64,000 bases of DNA from Candidatus Stackebrandtia faecavium (GCA_019112895.1 DXIM01000095.1:1-64000); one strand, 5' to 3'. Positions 40,004 through 52,341 are shown, counted from the first letter of the stretch. Program-made: numbers and translations. Notes: a model not told the origin generated them from the sequence alone.

Positions 40004-40058
40004 ATAACAGTGTTATCACGTATTGTTCCGCGAACACTTCAGTTATACGGTGTGTAAC
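40004..40058. promoter_or_regulatory. Three dyad-symmetric elements with 20-bp centre spacing
   Basis: ATAACA-g-TGTTAT (40004-40016), TGTTC-cgc-GAACA (40024-40036), GTTATAC-ggt-GTGTAAC (40042-40058). Confidence 0.45.
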
Positions 40059-40062
40059 CAGG

Positions 40063-40980
40063 TCAGGCCATATCTTTAGCGATTCGCAGCGCATCGCCCA
40101 GCGCGGCCGAGACCTTCAACCCGGCGACGTCACCAGAATCCCACCAGCGAGACTCCGATGTAGACCCTCCCGCGGTTTCGACGACACGTGCCTCGCTGGG
40201 ATCCTCGACATGTGCCCGATAGATGGCGCGCACGCCGTGCCAATCCAGCGGATAGCCTTCCGGGCCAACCGCGCGGCGATGCCGAAAAGACGTCACATCC
40301 ATGAGCCCTTCGATCTGCGCCATCTGGCCGGTCTCCTCGGCGATCTCCCGCACCAGCGCGTCGACCGGTTGTTCTCCGAAGTCAACGCCGCCACCAGGAA
40401 GATGCCAGCACCCGGCACCGGGGTAGCCCTCGGAAATACGCGCCAGCAACACCCGTCCGGCGCTGTCGGTGGTGAAGCCGTATGCACCGAAACGCTGCCC
40501 ACGCTGCAGCCGGCCCCGCTTCGCCTTGCTCGGCGGCCGAGGCCGGGGGCGCTGTTCGATCTTTTCTCTGCCCGGCAAAGACTGCGGCACAATACGACCG
40601 AGCACGGCTGCGGCGATCTCGGTCGTGTTCGCGGTCTCCACCTGGACCGGGTCGACCCAGCTGGCTTTCGTCGACACGCCTGATGAGGGGGCCAGGCTGC
40701 CGCCCACGATGTTGACGTCGAACACGACGGCATTCGTATGGACATCATGAGACACTGTGGATATTACATCGCGCGCCTGTGCCACCTCAACGGTCAATCC
40801 GGTCGATTCGGCACAGGTACGCACGACCGAGTCGCGCGGGTTTTCGCCGTGCTCGACGCGGCCACCGGGGAGAAGCCACGTCGGCGCATTTTTGCCACGC
40901 CCGCGCCCGTGCGTCAACAGGATCCGTCCTTGGCTGTCCCACACCACCCCGTAGGCCGCAATGCGGAATTTTGATTGCAT
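40063..40980 (-). CDS. Tandem-NUDIX protein
   Basis: Two NUDIX-like domains: GGRVEHGENPRDSVVRTCAESTGL (degenerate) and GGGVDFGEQPVDALVREIAEETGQ (intact). Confidence 0.88.
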   Translation of the reverse strand: MQSKFRIAAYGVVWDSQGRILLTHGRGRGKNAPTWLLPGGRVEHGENPRDSVVRTCAESTGLTVEVAQARDVISTVSHDVHTNAVVFDVNIVGGSLAPSSGVSTKASWVDPVQVETANTTEIAAAVLGRIVPQSLPGREKIEQRPRPRPPSKAKRGRLQRGQRFGAYGFTTDSAGRVLLARISEGYPGAGCWHLPGGGVDFGEQPVDALVREIAEETGQMAQIEGLMDVTSFRHRRAVGPEGYPLDWHGVRAIYRAHVEDPSEARVVETAGGSTSESRWWDSGDVAGLKVSAALGDALRIAKDMA

Positions 40981-41061
40981 CAACCAAGCGTACGCCGCAT
41001 CGGATCGAAGCCACAGACCCGCGGACGCCCACGGCCGCAACCGCTTACACAGCGGCTACGC

Positions 41062-42612
41062 TCATTCCCACTCGATGGTCCCCGGGGGTTTACTCGTGAT
41101 ATCCAACGTGACGCGGTTCACATCTTGAACCTCGTTGGTGATGCGGGTCGAAATCCGCGCCAACAGTTCATCCGGCAGCCGCGACCAGTCGGCCGTCATC
41201 GCGTCCTCGCTCGACACCGGCCGCAAAACGACCGGGTACCCGTACGTGCGGCCATCTCCGGCCACACCCACGGAACGCACATCGGCCAACAACACGACCG
41301 GGAACTGCCACACGGCACGATCCAGACCGGCCGCCGTCAGTTCTGCGCGCGCGATCGCGTCCGCCGCGCGCACGATCTCGAGACGCTCCGCCGTCACTTC
41401 TCCGATGATGCGAATGCCCAAACCCGGCCCCGGGAACGGGTGCCGCCACACCATCGCGTCGGGCAAACCGAGCTGGGACCCGATATCGCGCACCTCGTCC
41501 TTGAAGAGGGTCCGCAGCGGCTCCACCAGCGTGAACTGCAGATCCTCCGGCAAACCGCCGACGTTATGGTGCGACTTGATGTTCGCGGCACCGACGCCAC
41601 CTCCCGACTCGACCACGTCCGGATACAACGTGCCCTGCACGAGGTATTCGATCGGGGTATCCGCGTCGAGTTGGCGAGCGGTCTCCTCGAACACCCGGAT
41701 GAATTCACGCCCGATGATCTTGCGTTTCGTCTCCGGGTCCGTCTGCCCCGCCAATGCGGCCAAGAACTGGTCCTTAGCGTCCACAACAACAAGCTTGACG
41801 CCCGTGGCGGCCACATAGTCCTTCTCGACCTGTTCGGCCTCGCCGGCCCGCAACAGACCGTGGTCGACGAAGACGCACGTGAGCTGGTCCCCGATCGCAC
41901 GCTGCACCAACGCGGCCGCTACCGAGGAGTCGACCCCGCCCGACAACGCGCACAACACCCGCGAGTCGCCGACTTGCGCACGAATCGCGGCCACCTGCTC
42001 CTCGACGACATTGGTGGTCGTCCAAGTCGGTTCGAGCTGCGCAACCTCATACAAGAAATGCTGCAACACCGCCTGACCGTGAGGCGTGTGCGCCACCTCA
42101 GGGTGGAACTGGACGCCCGCGAACCGGCGCGCCCTGTCCTCGAAAGCCGCCACCGGCGCCCCCGCGGTGCTCGCGGTCGCGGTGAAGCCTTCGGGCGGCT
42201 CCATCACGCAGTCGGTGTGACTCATCCACACCGACTGTTCCCTCGGGAGGCCCTCGAACAACGCACCCGGCTCGCTCACGGTCAACGGCGTGCCGCCGAA
42301 CTCACGCTTCCCGGTGGGTTCGACCCTGGCGCCGAGCACCTGAGCCATCGCCTGGAAGCCGTAACAGATGCCCAACACCGGCACTCCCGCGTTGAACAGT
42401 TCCGGGTCCGGCAATGCCGTGTCGTCACTGTGCACGCTCGCCGGACCACCGGACAGGATGACGGCGGCCGGTTTCTTCTCCAGCATCTGCGACACCGGCA
42501 TCGTCGACGGCACGATCTCCGAATACACGTGCGCGTCCCGCACACGTCGCGCGATCAGCTGGGCGTATTGAGCCCCGTAGTCAACAACCAGTACAGGGTG
42601 CGGCATCGTCAT
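41062..42612 (-). CDS. guaA: GMP synthase (glutamine-hydrolysing)
   Basis: GATase [54 protein letters not shown]-terminal GTIEWE. Confidence 0.97.
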   Translation of the reverse strand: MTMPHPVLVVDYGAQYAQLIARRVRDAHVYSEIVPSTMPVSQMLEKKPAAVILSGGPASVHSDDTALPDPELFNAGVPVLGICYGFQAMAQVLGARVEPTGKREFGGTPLTVSEPGALFEGLPREQSVWMSHTDCVMEPPEGFTATASTAGAPVAAFEDRARRFAGVQFHPEVAHTPHGQAVLQHFLYEVAQLEPTWTTTNVVEEQVAAIRAQVGDSRVLCALSGGVDSSVAAALVQRAIGDQLTCVFVDHGLLRAGEAEQVEKDYVAATGVKLVVVDAKDQFLAALAGQTDPETKRKIIGREFIRVFEETARQLDADTPIEYLVQGTLYPDVVESGGGVGAANIKSHHNVGGLPEDLQFTLVEPLRTLFKDEVRDIGSQLGLPDAMVWRHPFPGPGLGIRIIGEVTAERLEIVRAADAIARAELTAAGLDRAVWQFPVVLLADVRSVGVAGDGRTYGYPVVLRPVSSEDAMTADWSRLPDELLARISTRITNEVQDVNRVTLDITSKPPGTIEWE

Positions 42613-42884
42613 GCTTCCAGCTTAAGTGTGGTCACGGAAGCGCACCGCCGCGGGCAGGCCCCGCGGTGAGCGAGGCGTCAGCCGCAACGAACGTCGACAC
42701 CAGCATGTGGCGCGGCGACGTGACCTTTCCTACGTCAGCCCCGAGGCCCACACCCGCACATCCGTGGCGACTCGCCGGGGAGCTGCGTATTCATCCTCGC
42801 CCGCGACGCCGACCGGACATGCGACAGTTGCAGTCGGTGACTGTCGAGTTGCCGCTCACCGAGCAGCACCTTAGGCTCGTTCGC

Positions 42885-44972
42885 ATGTCTATTTCGGCAC
42901 CGGCCAAACAGGTCGGTCGCTCGATGATCACGTGGGATTCGTCGGCGGCCGAGCCGTTCGCCGCGTTGCGCGCCGCCGCCAGTATCGCCGCCGTGCTGGT
43001 CGTCACCCACCTATTGGGATACCCGGGCTGGGGAGTGGCCGCGGTATACGGAGCCTGGGCCTCGGGCATCCCGCAGCTATCCCCCGCCGTCAACTCCCGA
43101 CCGTCGCTTTCGCTCCTCGTCGGCGGGACCGTCAGTCTCGCAATCCTGCTCGGCGGCATCACCGCGCCACTTCCGATCGTCATGGTCATCGCGGCCGCGG
43201 CCTGGGCGTTCATCATGGCGTTCATCGGCGCCGTCGACGGCACTGCCGGCCTGGTCACCACCGTGTGCGGTGTCGCCTTCGTGCTCGGTCCGCACCTGGC
43301 CGTGAATGTCAGCATCGGAGCGGTCGCCGCCGCTGCCGCCTGCGGTGCGCTGGTGCAGACAGCGTTTTCGTACCTGCCACCGTGGCGACGGTTCCGGGTC
43401 GAATCCCAGGCGCTCGCCGACGCGTATCGCGCGTTGGCGGTCGACGCGACCGTCCTGGCCGACGCGATGAACACCTCCATGTCGACGGAGGCGCTGCACA
43501 AGCTGCGGGAACTGTACGACAACCGACGCAAACTTCCCGATGCCATGCGTGAATCCGTCGGTGCCCTATACGAGCTGCGTACCGCGATCATCGCGGTCGC
43601 GGCCGCACGCGCGCGCCTACTGGATCGGGACCCGACCGCGGCCCGCCAGACTGCCCGCGTGCTGCGCAACACCACTATTGCGCTCGACATCCTCGCCAAC
43701 GGGGTCGAACGGGAATCGAAAGCCGCCCCCGATTGGGAGGCCCAGCTCGCCGAGGCAGTCAAGTCCGCCCCCGGCGACGGCACCGCACACCATTTCGTCG
43801 CCGGTCAAGAAGTCCATCGACTACAGCGGGCCGTGCACCGGACAGCCCGCCTCGCTGAACGCGTCTCCAGCACCGCCTCCGCCACCAGCGATGTCTCGCG
43901 TAAAGCGCGGGCCCGAAGCCGCGCCGGCGAGTACTGGCATGCGTTGCGGGCCAACTTCACGTGGCAGTCGCCGTCGATGCGTCACGCACTACGCGCCACC
44001 GTCACCATCGGCCTAGCCACAATCGCCGGGCTGTTGTGGCCCGAGGGGCACGGCTACTGGATCCCGTTGACGGCCTGGATCGTGCTGAAAGCCGATTTCG
44101 CCGCGACCGTGACCACCGGGATCGGCCGGATGCTGGGTTCCGCCGCCGGCGCCGTCATCGCGTCATTCCTGGCGACGGGCCTGCTGCAAAGCCCAAAAGT
44201 CACGGTGTTCGTCGTCGGTTTCTACGCCCTGGCCGGTTACCTCACTCTTCCCGTGTCGTACACGGTTTACAGCGCAGTGATCGCCGGTTTCGCCGTGTTC
44301 CAAATCGACATGGCCGGGGATTCGCCCATGTTCGCGGCCTGGGACCGCGGGCTGTGCACGCTGGCCGGGGGCGTGCTCGCGCTCGTGCTCTATGCGTTGT
44401 GGCCGACATGGCAGACGCGCCGACTCCCCGACTTCCTGGTATCTCTGATCGAGGCGTACCGCGACTACGCCAACATCGTGCTGGACATGCAGGCGCGTCC
44501 GGCCGAACGCGACCCGAAACGGCTGCAGCGCACGATCGACGAGGTACGGCTGAAGCGGGCGAACCTGCGGGCGGCCGCGGAAAAAGCGGCGGCCGAACCG
44601 ATCGGCGGCCCCCGCCCCTACAGCTCCGACGTACTCGACGTCGAAGAGAGCCTCGAGAAGGCGCTTCGCTCGCTGATCGTGCTGGAAGGAAACGTCCGGG
44701 TCGGCGACGCGGCGCACCTGTACGGAATCGACGAGTTCCGCGAAGCTGTCACCGGTGAATACGATCGCCTCGCGCAATGGATCAGTAAGGGCCGGCCCGG
44801 CCCGCGCGTCGATCTCGACACCGCCCTGGATGACCTCGACTCCGCGCTGTCGACCGGGTCCGAGTTCACCGAACAGCGGCGCCGCCTCCTCGACTGGGAG
44901 ACCGATTTCATCGTGGAAGCGCTCCACGACAGCGAACTGATCATCGCCGAATGGCAACGCGGCGAGCCCTGA
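42885..44972 (+). CDS. FUSC-family (aromatic acid exporter-like) membrane protein
   Basis: Two TM blocks separated by soluble regions; TAGGCT-N7-ATG. Confidence 0.85.
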   Translation: MSISAPAKQVGRSMITWDSSAAEPFAALRAAASIAAVLVVTHLLGYPGWGVAAVYGAWASGIPQLSPAVNSRPSLSLLVGGTVSLAILLGGITAPLPIVMVIAAAAWAFIMAFIGAVDGTAGLVTTVCGVAFVLGPHLAVNVSIGAVAAAAACGALVQTAFSYLPPWRRFRVESQALADAYRALAVDATVLADAMNTSMSTEALHKLRELYDNRRKLPDAMRESVGALYELRTAIIAVAAARARLLDRDPTAARQTARVLRNTTIALDILANGVERESKAAPDWEAQLAEAVKSAPGDGTAHHFVAGQEVHRLQRAVHRTARLAERVSSTASATSDVSRKARARSRAGEYWHALRANFTWQSPSMRHALRATVTIGLATIAGLLWPEGHGYWIPLTAWIVLKADFAATVTTGIGRMLGSAAGAVIASFLATGLLQSPKVTVFVVGFYALAGYLTLPVSYTVYSAVIAGFAVFQIDMAGDSPMFAAWDRGLCTLAGGVLALVLYALWPTWQTRRLPDFLVSLIEAYRDYANIVLDMQARPAERDPKRLQRTIDEVRLKRANLRAAAEKAAAEPIGGPRPYSSDVLDVEESLEKALRSLIVLEGNVRVGDAAHLYGIDEFREAVTGEYDRLAQWISKGRPGPRVDLDTALDDLDSALSTGSEFTEQRRRLLDWETDFIVEALHDSELIIAEWQRGEP

Positions 44973-45005
44973 AACGGGTCTCGCCGCGCGTCTTCAAAAG
45001 AGTGG

Positions 45006-45656
45006 TTACCGTCTGCGGGCCAGCGTCACGCCGTCGCGGATAGGAAGTACGACCTGCTCCACGCGGTCGTCGCCGACCACATGCGTGTTGAACGCGCGGA
45101 TGGCGTCGACGGTGTCGTTACCTGTGTCGGCGCTGACGACCCGCCCCCGCTGCAGCACGTTGTCGACCGCGATGAGTCCGCCAGGCTTCATGCGGGGGAC
45201 GATGTTCTCCCAGTACGTCACGTAACCGCTCTTATCGGCATCGATGAACGCGAAGTCGATGTGCGGCTCGTCGGGAAGCTTCGCCGTTTCTTCGCGGGCA
45301 TCGCCCAAGATCAGTTCGATCCTGTCGCTCATGCCGTCGCGGTCCCAGTAGCGGCGCGCGATCGAGGTGAACTCGTCGGACACGTCGAAGCAGGTGAGCC
45401 TGCCGCCGGGGGCCAGGCCACGCGCGATCGCCAGCGACGACATGCCCGTGAACGTGCCGATCTCGACGGCCGTGGTCGCGTTCAGCGTCTGTACCAGCAT
45501 CGTCAGCAAACGGGCCTGATCGGCACCGATCTGCATGCCGGCCCGGTCGGCCAGCGCCTCGCGGGTCTCGGCGGCGAGATCCTGCATCACCCGGTCGGGG
45601 CCGGTCGAATGTTCCCCAATGTATCGCTGTAGGTCTTCACCGAGCATTTTCGACAC
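45006..45656 (-). CDS. Class I SAM O-methyltransferase
   Basis: AVEIGTFTGMSSLAIARGL, IDFAFIDADKSGYVTYWE, GGLIAVDNVL. Confidence 0.93.
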   Translation of the reverse strand: MSKMLGEDLQRYIGEHSTGPDRVMQDLAAETREALADRAGMQIGADQARLLTMLVQTLNATTAVEIGTFTGMSSLAIARGLAPGGRLTCFDVSDEFTSIARRYWDRDGMSDRIELILGDAREETAKLPDEPHIDFAFIDADKSGYVTYWENIVPRMKPGGLIAVDNVLQRGRVVSADTGNDTVDAIRAFNTHVVGDDRVEQVVLPIRDGVTLARRR

Positions 45657-45700
45657 TCAATCCTCGTTTCCACAGCGACACACGCTGCATATGCGGCGGG

Positions 45701-46819
45701 TCAGGACAAAATGAGCTCGACCCGTTGGAATTCCTTCAGGTTCGAGTATCCACATTTAGCCATCGATCGCCGCAAACCGCCGAAAAGGTTATGCGTCCCC
45801 AACGGATACGTGGACGGACCGTGCAGCAGCTGCTCCAGCGGCACCATTTCGTCTTCGTGTTGTTTGGACTGGTAGACACCCCGCGGAAGTTTCGGGTGAC
45901 TGGCGGCCGAATGCCACCAGGCGCCGCCGGCCGGCGCCTGTGAGTTATACGACAGCGGCTGTCCGAGCATGACCGCGTCGGCGCCGCAAGCGATCGCGCG
46001 TGCGATGTCGCCGCTGCTTTCGATGTCGCCGTCGGCGATGATGTGGACATAACGCCCACCGGTCTCGTCGAGGTAGTCGCTGCGCGCCTGGGCGGCGTCC
46101 GCGATCGCGGACGCCATCGGGACCTTGATGCCGAGGACCTCATCGGTCGTGGCGAACATATCGGCGCCGATCCCGATGATGACGCCCGCCGCGCCGGTAC
46201 GCATCAGGTGCAAGGCGGTCTGATAGTTCGTGCAGCCGCCAACGATGACGGGCACGTCGAGATCGGCGATGAACTCCTTGAGGTTCAACGGTTCGCCGTT
46301 GGCGCACACGTGTTCCGCCGACACCAGCGTCCCCTGGATCACGAGCATGTCGACGCCGGCATCCAGGATCGACGGCGCCAACACGTCGGTGTGCTGGGGC
46401 GACACCCGCAGCGCGACCGTCGCGCCGCAGTCGCGCATTTCCTTGACGCGCTCGGCGATCAGTTCCGGCTTGATCGGTTCGGAGTACAACTGCTGCAGCC
46501 GTTGCGTCGCGCTGGCCTCATCCAGGTTCGACAGTTCGTCCAACAGCGGCCGCGGGTCCTCGTAACGCGTCCACAACCCTTCAGCATTGAGGACGCCGAG
46601 GCCGCCGTGTCGGTGCAGATCGACCGCGACCTCGGGGCTCATGGTCGCGTCCGAGGGATGCCCGACGCACGGAATCTCGAACCGGTACGCGTCGACCTGC
46701 CACGCGGTCGAGACTTCATCCATGTCCCGCGTTCGACGGGTGGGGACCAACGAGACGTCCGCGAGTTCAAAGCCTCGACGCGCAGTCCGATTTGCACCGA
46801 TTTCGACCACATCACGCAC
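45701..46819 (-). CDS. guaB3: GuaB3-family IMP dehydrogenase-related protein
   Basis: FELADVSLVPTRRTRDMDEVSTAWQVDAYRFEIPCVGHPSDATMSPEVAVDLHRHGGLGVLNAEGLWTRY. Confidence 0.94.
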   Translation of the reverse strand: MRDVVEIGANRTARRGFELADVSLVPTRRTRDMDEVSTAWQVDAYRFEIPCVGHPSDATMSPEVAVDLHRHGGLGVLNAEGLWTRYEDPRPLLDELSNLDEASATQRLQQLYSEPIKPELIAERVKEMRDCGATVALRVSPQHTDVLAPSILDAGVDMLVIQGTLVSAEHVCANGEPLNLKEFIADLDVPVIVGGCTNYQTALHLMRTGAAGVIIGIGADMFATTDEVLGIKVPMASAIADAAQARSDYLDETGGRYVHIIADGDIESSGDIARAIACGADAVMLGQPLSYNSQAPAGGAWWHSAASHPKLPRGVYQSKQHEDEMVPLEQLLHGPSTYPLGTHNLFGGLRRSMAKCGYSNLKEFQRVELILS

Positions 46820-46829
46820 GATTCAGATC

Positions 46830-48356
<1,527 letters not shown>

Positions 48357-48522
48357 TCACTCATCGTAGATGCCGCGTTTGACGGGGTCGGCGGGCTGCC
48401 GCCGAAAACACACGGACCGCAGGCGAACGCGCAACGTGAGGCCGAATACACCGCCGGTCGCCGTGACGATGCGGAACGCGACAGCCGTGCCTTGTGCGGC
48501 GAGTAAAGGTTACGCTGGAAAC

Positions 48523-48912
48523 GTGCAGGACGAGCCACAAGACCCATTCCCACACGACCCAGACGGGCACCTGCCTGGCGGGGAGACCCACGACCCTTTG
48601 ACCGAGACTGAACGTGCCGAGCTGATGGACGACCTCGGTAGCCTCGACAGCTTCCAGAAAGTGCTGGAACCCACGGGCGTACGCGGTCTGGTCGTGGAAT
48701 GCCCCGACTGCAGCGAACCTCACTATTTCGACTGGGGCCTATTGAAGAACAACCTTGCCCATGTCCTCGGCGACAACTCGCCACGCATCCACGAACCCGC
48801 TTTCGACCCGAATCCTGACGACTACGTGACCTGGGATTATGCCCGCGGTTACACCGACTGCTGGAGCGACATCTACGCCGAGTTCGACGAATTCGACGAC
48901 GGCCCGCATTAA
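48523..48912 (+). CDS. DUF5319 family protein
   Basis: ECPDCSEPHYFDWGLLKNNLAHVLG..RIHEPAFDPNPDDYVTWDYARGYTD; divergent from guaB; GTG start. Confidence 0.88.
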   Translation: MQDEPQDPFPHDPDGHLPGGETHDPLTETERAELMDDLGSLDSFQKVLEPTGVRGLVVECPDCSEPHYFDWGLLKNNLAHVLGDNSPRIHEPAFDPNPDDYVTWDYARGYTDCWSDIYAEFDEFDDGPH

Positions 48913-49025
48913 CGCAAAGAACCGGCGCTCTCGCCGTCCTGCCTGACCGATCTCGTGCAGAATCATTCGCGATAAGCCGAATACTCACCGTGCATGGATT
49001 ATGCGCAAGATTCTGCGAGGCGTCT

Positions 49026-51488
49026 ATGAATCCCGACCGTTCCAGCGACGTTGAATCCGCCATCGAGGCCGCCCTTGCGCGGCTGGATCTGGATTCGAAA
49101 TGTCGGCTGTTGGCCGGGCAAGACAACTGGTCCTTGCCCGGCATGCCTCAGATCGGGCTCGAGTCGATCGTCATGTCGGACGGCCCCACCGGGGTGCGCG
49201 GCAGGCAGTGGAGCGGCGACCCCGCGGTCGCGCTTCCGAGCCCCACAGCCCAGGCCGCGAGCTGGGATCCCGCACTCGCGGAACGCACCGGGCGGCTGCT
49301 GGCCGCCGAGGCCACGCGCAAGGGCGCGCACGTGCTGCTGACTCCGACCGTCAATCTGCATCGGTCCCCGCTGGCCGGCCGGCATTTCGAGTACCTCTCC
49401 GAGGATCCGGTACTGAGCGGCGTAATGGCGACGGCGATGATTCGCGGACTGCAGTCCGAAGGCGTGGCCGCGACGGTGAAGCATTTCGTCGCCAACGACG
49501 CCGAAACGGAGCGGATGACGGTCGACAACATCGTCGACGCTTCCACGCTGCGGCAGCTGTACCTGTTGCCGTTCGAGATGGCGATCGATGGCGGCGCCTG
49601 GAGCGTCATGCCGGCGTACAACCGTGTGAACGGAGTCAGCATGACGGAAAACGCCCGGCTCCTAGACGACGTGCTGCGCCGCGAATGGGGCTTCGATGGC
49701 GCGACCGTTTCGGACTGGTATGCGGCCCGGGACACGGTTCGCGCCGTCCTCGGAGGGACCGACGTAGCCATGCCGGGGCCGGACACGGTCTACGGCGACC
49801 GTCTCGCCGATGCGGTCGCGGACGGACGTGTCACCGAGGCGGACGTCGATGCCCGGGTCCGCAACGTGCTGCGGCTGGCCGCCCGTGTCGGGGCCTGGAA
49901 CACCCCGGTGGCGCGCCGCGCCGCCGAGGTGTCGATCGATGGGACCGGTCATGCGCGGGAGGTCGCGACCCGATCGTTCGTGTTGGCCAAGAACGACTCC
50001 CACGCGCTGCCACTCGACCGTGACGGCAGCCTGGCTGTGATCGGTATAGCGGCTTCGCAGCCCAGAGTCATGGGCGGCGGGAGTTCCCAAGTGTTCCCTC
50101 AGCACGTGGTCTCGCCATTGGAGGGGCTACGCGCCGCGCTTGGCGACGGCGCCGACATCCGTTACACGCCGGCGATCGACCCGCGTACGAAACTTCCCCC
50201 GATCCGCGAAGGCGGCGACCTTCGGCTGCGTGCCTACGACCGCGACGGCAACGTCTTGCTGCGTTCATCGATGGATGAGGGCCTGGTCCTGTGGCTCGAC
50301 GAATTCCCCGACGGGCTCGACGTCGACATGCTTGACCGCATCGAGATCGTCGGTACCTTCACCCCGCACACGTCCGGTGTCCACCAGTTCTGTGTGGCCG
50401 GCATCGGCGATTTCGAATTGAGCGTCGAGGACGTGCCCGTCGTCGCGGCATCGCTACGGCCGCAGGGCGACGATGTCGTCGCGTCGTTCGTCGATCCCGC
50501 GGAGGAACGCGCCGACGTCGAATTGACGGCGGGGTCGCCGGTATCGGTGCGGCTGCAATGCACCATCACCGACGTCTCAGACGGCGGGCCCGCGCTTGTC
50601 ACTGCGCGCATCGGCCATGCGCCGCCCATGCCTCCGGCCGACAGCGGCATCGATGAGGCCGCGGCGCTGGCTGGGGACGCGGACGCCGCGGTCGTGTTCG
50701 TCTCCACGACGGAGTCCGTCGAAAGCGAAGGCTTCGACCGCACCGACCTCCGCCTACCCGGGGAGCAGGACGCGCTCGTTTCGGCCGTCGCCGCGGCCAA
50801 CCCGCGCACGATCGTGGTGGTCGTGGCGGGTGCCCCCGTCGAGACGCACGCGTGGGTCGACGACGTGGAGGCGGTGCTGTTGACCTGGTTCGGTGGCCAG
50901 GAGTTCGGCCACGCCCTTGCTGACGTGGTGACGGGCGCCGCCGAACCGGGCGGCCGCCTGCCGACGACGTGGCCACGCAGACTCATGGACGCACCCGTCA
51001 CCGACGTGGTGCCACGCGATGGCCGGCTGGAGTATCGCGAAGGAACCTCGATCGGCTATCGCGCGTGGACGGACGCATCCGGGGTGGCCTGGTGGTTCGG
51101 CCATGGGCTCGGCTACACGACCTGGGAGTACCTGGGGGCTGGGTTCGTACGGGCACCGTCCCGCGACTCCTTCGGTCCCGGCGACGAGTTCGGTGCCGTC
51201 GATGTCAGTGTCCGCAATGTCGGGACGCGGACGGGACGCGAAGTGGTCCAGGCCTATGTCGGTCCCGCTAACGGTCCCGCAGCGTCGCGCAGGCTCGCCG
51301 GCTTTGCGACGGCCGAAGCAGCTGCGGGTGAAACGGTCACGGTCCGGGTGCCGATCCTTGCGCGCTCCCTACAGGAATGGGATACCGATTCCGATTCGTG
51401 GACCACTCCACGCGAAGATGCGATTATCCACATAGGTAGATGCGTATCGGATATCCGCACGCAGGTCATACCGGGGTCGGAGGCGTGA
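49026..51488 (+). CDS. Glycoside hydrolase family 3 (beta-glucosidase-like) with PA14-like insertion
   Basis: VSDWYAARDTVRAVLGGTDVAMPGP nucleophile region; GAPVETHAWVDDVEAVLLTWFGGQEFGHALADVVTGAAEPGGRLPTTWP; FN3-like C-terminus. Confidence 0.93.
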   Translation: MNPDRSSDVESAIEAALARLDLDSKCRLLAGQDNWSLPGMPQIGLESIVMSDGPTGVRGRQWSGDPAVALPSPTAQAASWDPALAERTGRLLAAEATRKGAHVLLTPTVNLHRSPLAGRHFEYLSEDPVLSGVMATAMIRGLQSEGVAATVKHFVANDAETERMTVDNIVDASTLRQLYLLPFEMAIDGGAWSVMPAYNRVNGVSMTENARLLDDVLRREWGFDGATVSDWYAARDTVRAVLGGTDVAMPGPDTVYGDRLADAVADGRVTEADVDARVRNVLRLAARVGAWNTPVARRAAEVSIDGTGHAREVATRSFVLAKNDSHALPLDRDGSLAVIGIAASQPRVMGGGSSQVFPQHVVSPLEGLRAALGDGADIRYTPAIDPRTKLPPIREGGDLRLRAYDRDGNVLLRSSMDEGLVLWLDEFPDGLDVDMLDRIEIVGTFTPHTSGVHQFCVAGIGDFELSVEDVPVVAASLRPQGDDVVASFVDPAEERADVELTAGSPVSVRLQCTITDVSDGGPALVTARIGHAPPMPPADSGIDEAAALAGDADAAVVFVSTTESVESEGFDRTDLRLPGEQDALVSAVAAANPRTIVVVVAGAPVETHAWVDDVEAVLLTWFGGQEFGHALADVVTGAAEPGGRLPTTWPRRLMDAPVTDVVPRDGRLEYREGTSIGYRAWTDASGVAWWFGHGLGYTTWEYLGAGFVRAPSRDSFGPGDEFGAVDVSVRNVGTRTGREVVQAYVGPANGPAASRRLAGFATAEAAAGETVTVRVPILARSLQEWDTDSDSWTTPREDAIIHIGRCVSDIRTQVIPGSEA

Positions 51489-51535
51489 TCCACAACCGAC
51501 CCCGGCTCCCCACCTGCAGATTGGCTCGAAGCGCG

Positions 51536-52132
51536 TTAGCTGACCAGTCCGCTGCGGAAAGCCTCAGCGACCGCATGGGCGCGGTCGCGGGCTCCGAGCT
51601 TACGAAACAGCCTGCGCGCGTGCGTTTTCACGGTGTCTTCCGACACGAAAAGCTGACGACCGATCTCAGAATTGCTGCGGCCCTGACTCATGCCGCGCAG
51701 CACCTGCAACTCGCGTTGCGTGAGACCGGAACCGCTCGACCGTTGCGTCGGCACCGCGGGACGAGGAGTGGTCAGCATGACCGTCTGGGCGACCGCGCCG
51801 ACAAGATCTTGAGGCTCCTGGCCACAGGCGATAATGCCTCGTGCCCCCGCCGCGAGAATGCGCGTCGCCAAGCGCGGATCCATTGAGCCGACAAAAAGGA
51901 GCCCCGTACTGGGCGCCCGGGCGACGATGTTGCGAGTAAACAGCACCGGGTCCGGACGGCTAGCGGCGATATCAGCCAAGACGATGTCCGCCGGCCGCGC
52001 CGACAATTCCGCGTAGGCGTCATCGGCCTGCACCACTGTGCGCACAGTCGATGCCAGGCCGAACCGGGTGGCGCTCGACTTGATCCGTTGTGCCACAGTC
52101 GGTGCCTGCACACACACCAAAATGGTCCTCAC
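51536..52132 (-). CDS. Response-regulator-like LuxR/GerE HTH protein (BldM-like position)
   Basis: LTQRELQVLRGMSQGRSNSEIGRQLFVSEDTVKTHARRLFRKLGARDRAHAV. Confidence 0.88.
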   Translation of the reverse strand: MRTILVCVQAPTVAQRIKSSATRFGLASTVRTVVQADDAYAELSARPADIVLADIAASRPDPVLFTRNIVARAPSTGLLFVGSMDPRLATRILAAGARGIIACGQEPQDLVGAVAQTVMLTTPRPAVPTQRSSGSGLTQRELQVLRGMSQGRSNSEIGRQLFVSEDTVKTHARRLFRKLGARDRAHAVAEAFRSGLVS

Positions 52133-52306
52133 GTGACCTCACTTTCCGCTCCTGGAGGAGATTATTCACACGTGAGAGTGATTAACAATGTACTTATGAC
52201 GGTGAAATCCAAGAAGTTTTCATATTTCTTAAAGAATCTACATCGTCACATCCCGTTATGGGTGCCCCCGGTAACCCAAACGTCACTGCACCGTGTGACA
52301 CAGCAA

Positions 52307-52341
52307 TGTGGGCGCGCCACCGTGACGGTGGCGCGCCCACA
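52307..52341 (-). terminator. Perfect 17-nt inverted repeat downstream of groEL
   Basis: tgtgggcgcgccaccgt-g-acggtggcgcgcccaca (no strong T-tract). Confidence 0.65.

Noticed and set aside
39588-40094. N-terminal extension of the pssA ORF
   Set aside because: Upstream translation is non-domain sequence and overlaps the NUDIX gene end; conserved region starts near ATG 39587.
40975-42669. 564-aa + strand ORF
   Set aside because: Antisense shadow of guaA; R/H-rich translation without recognisable domains.
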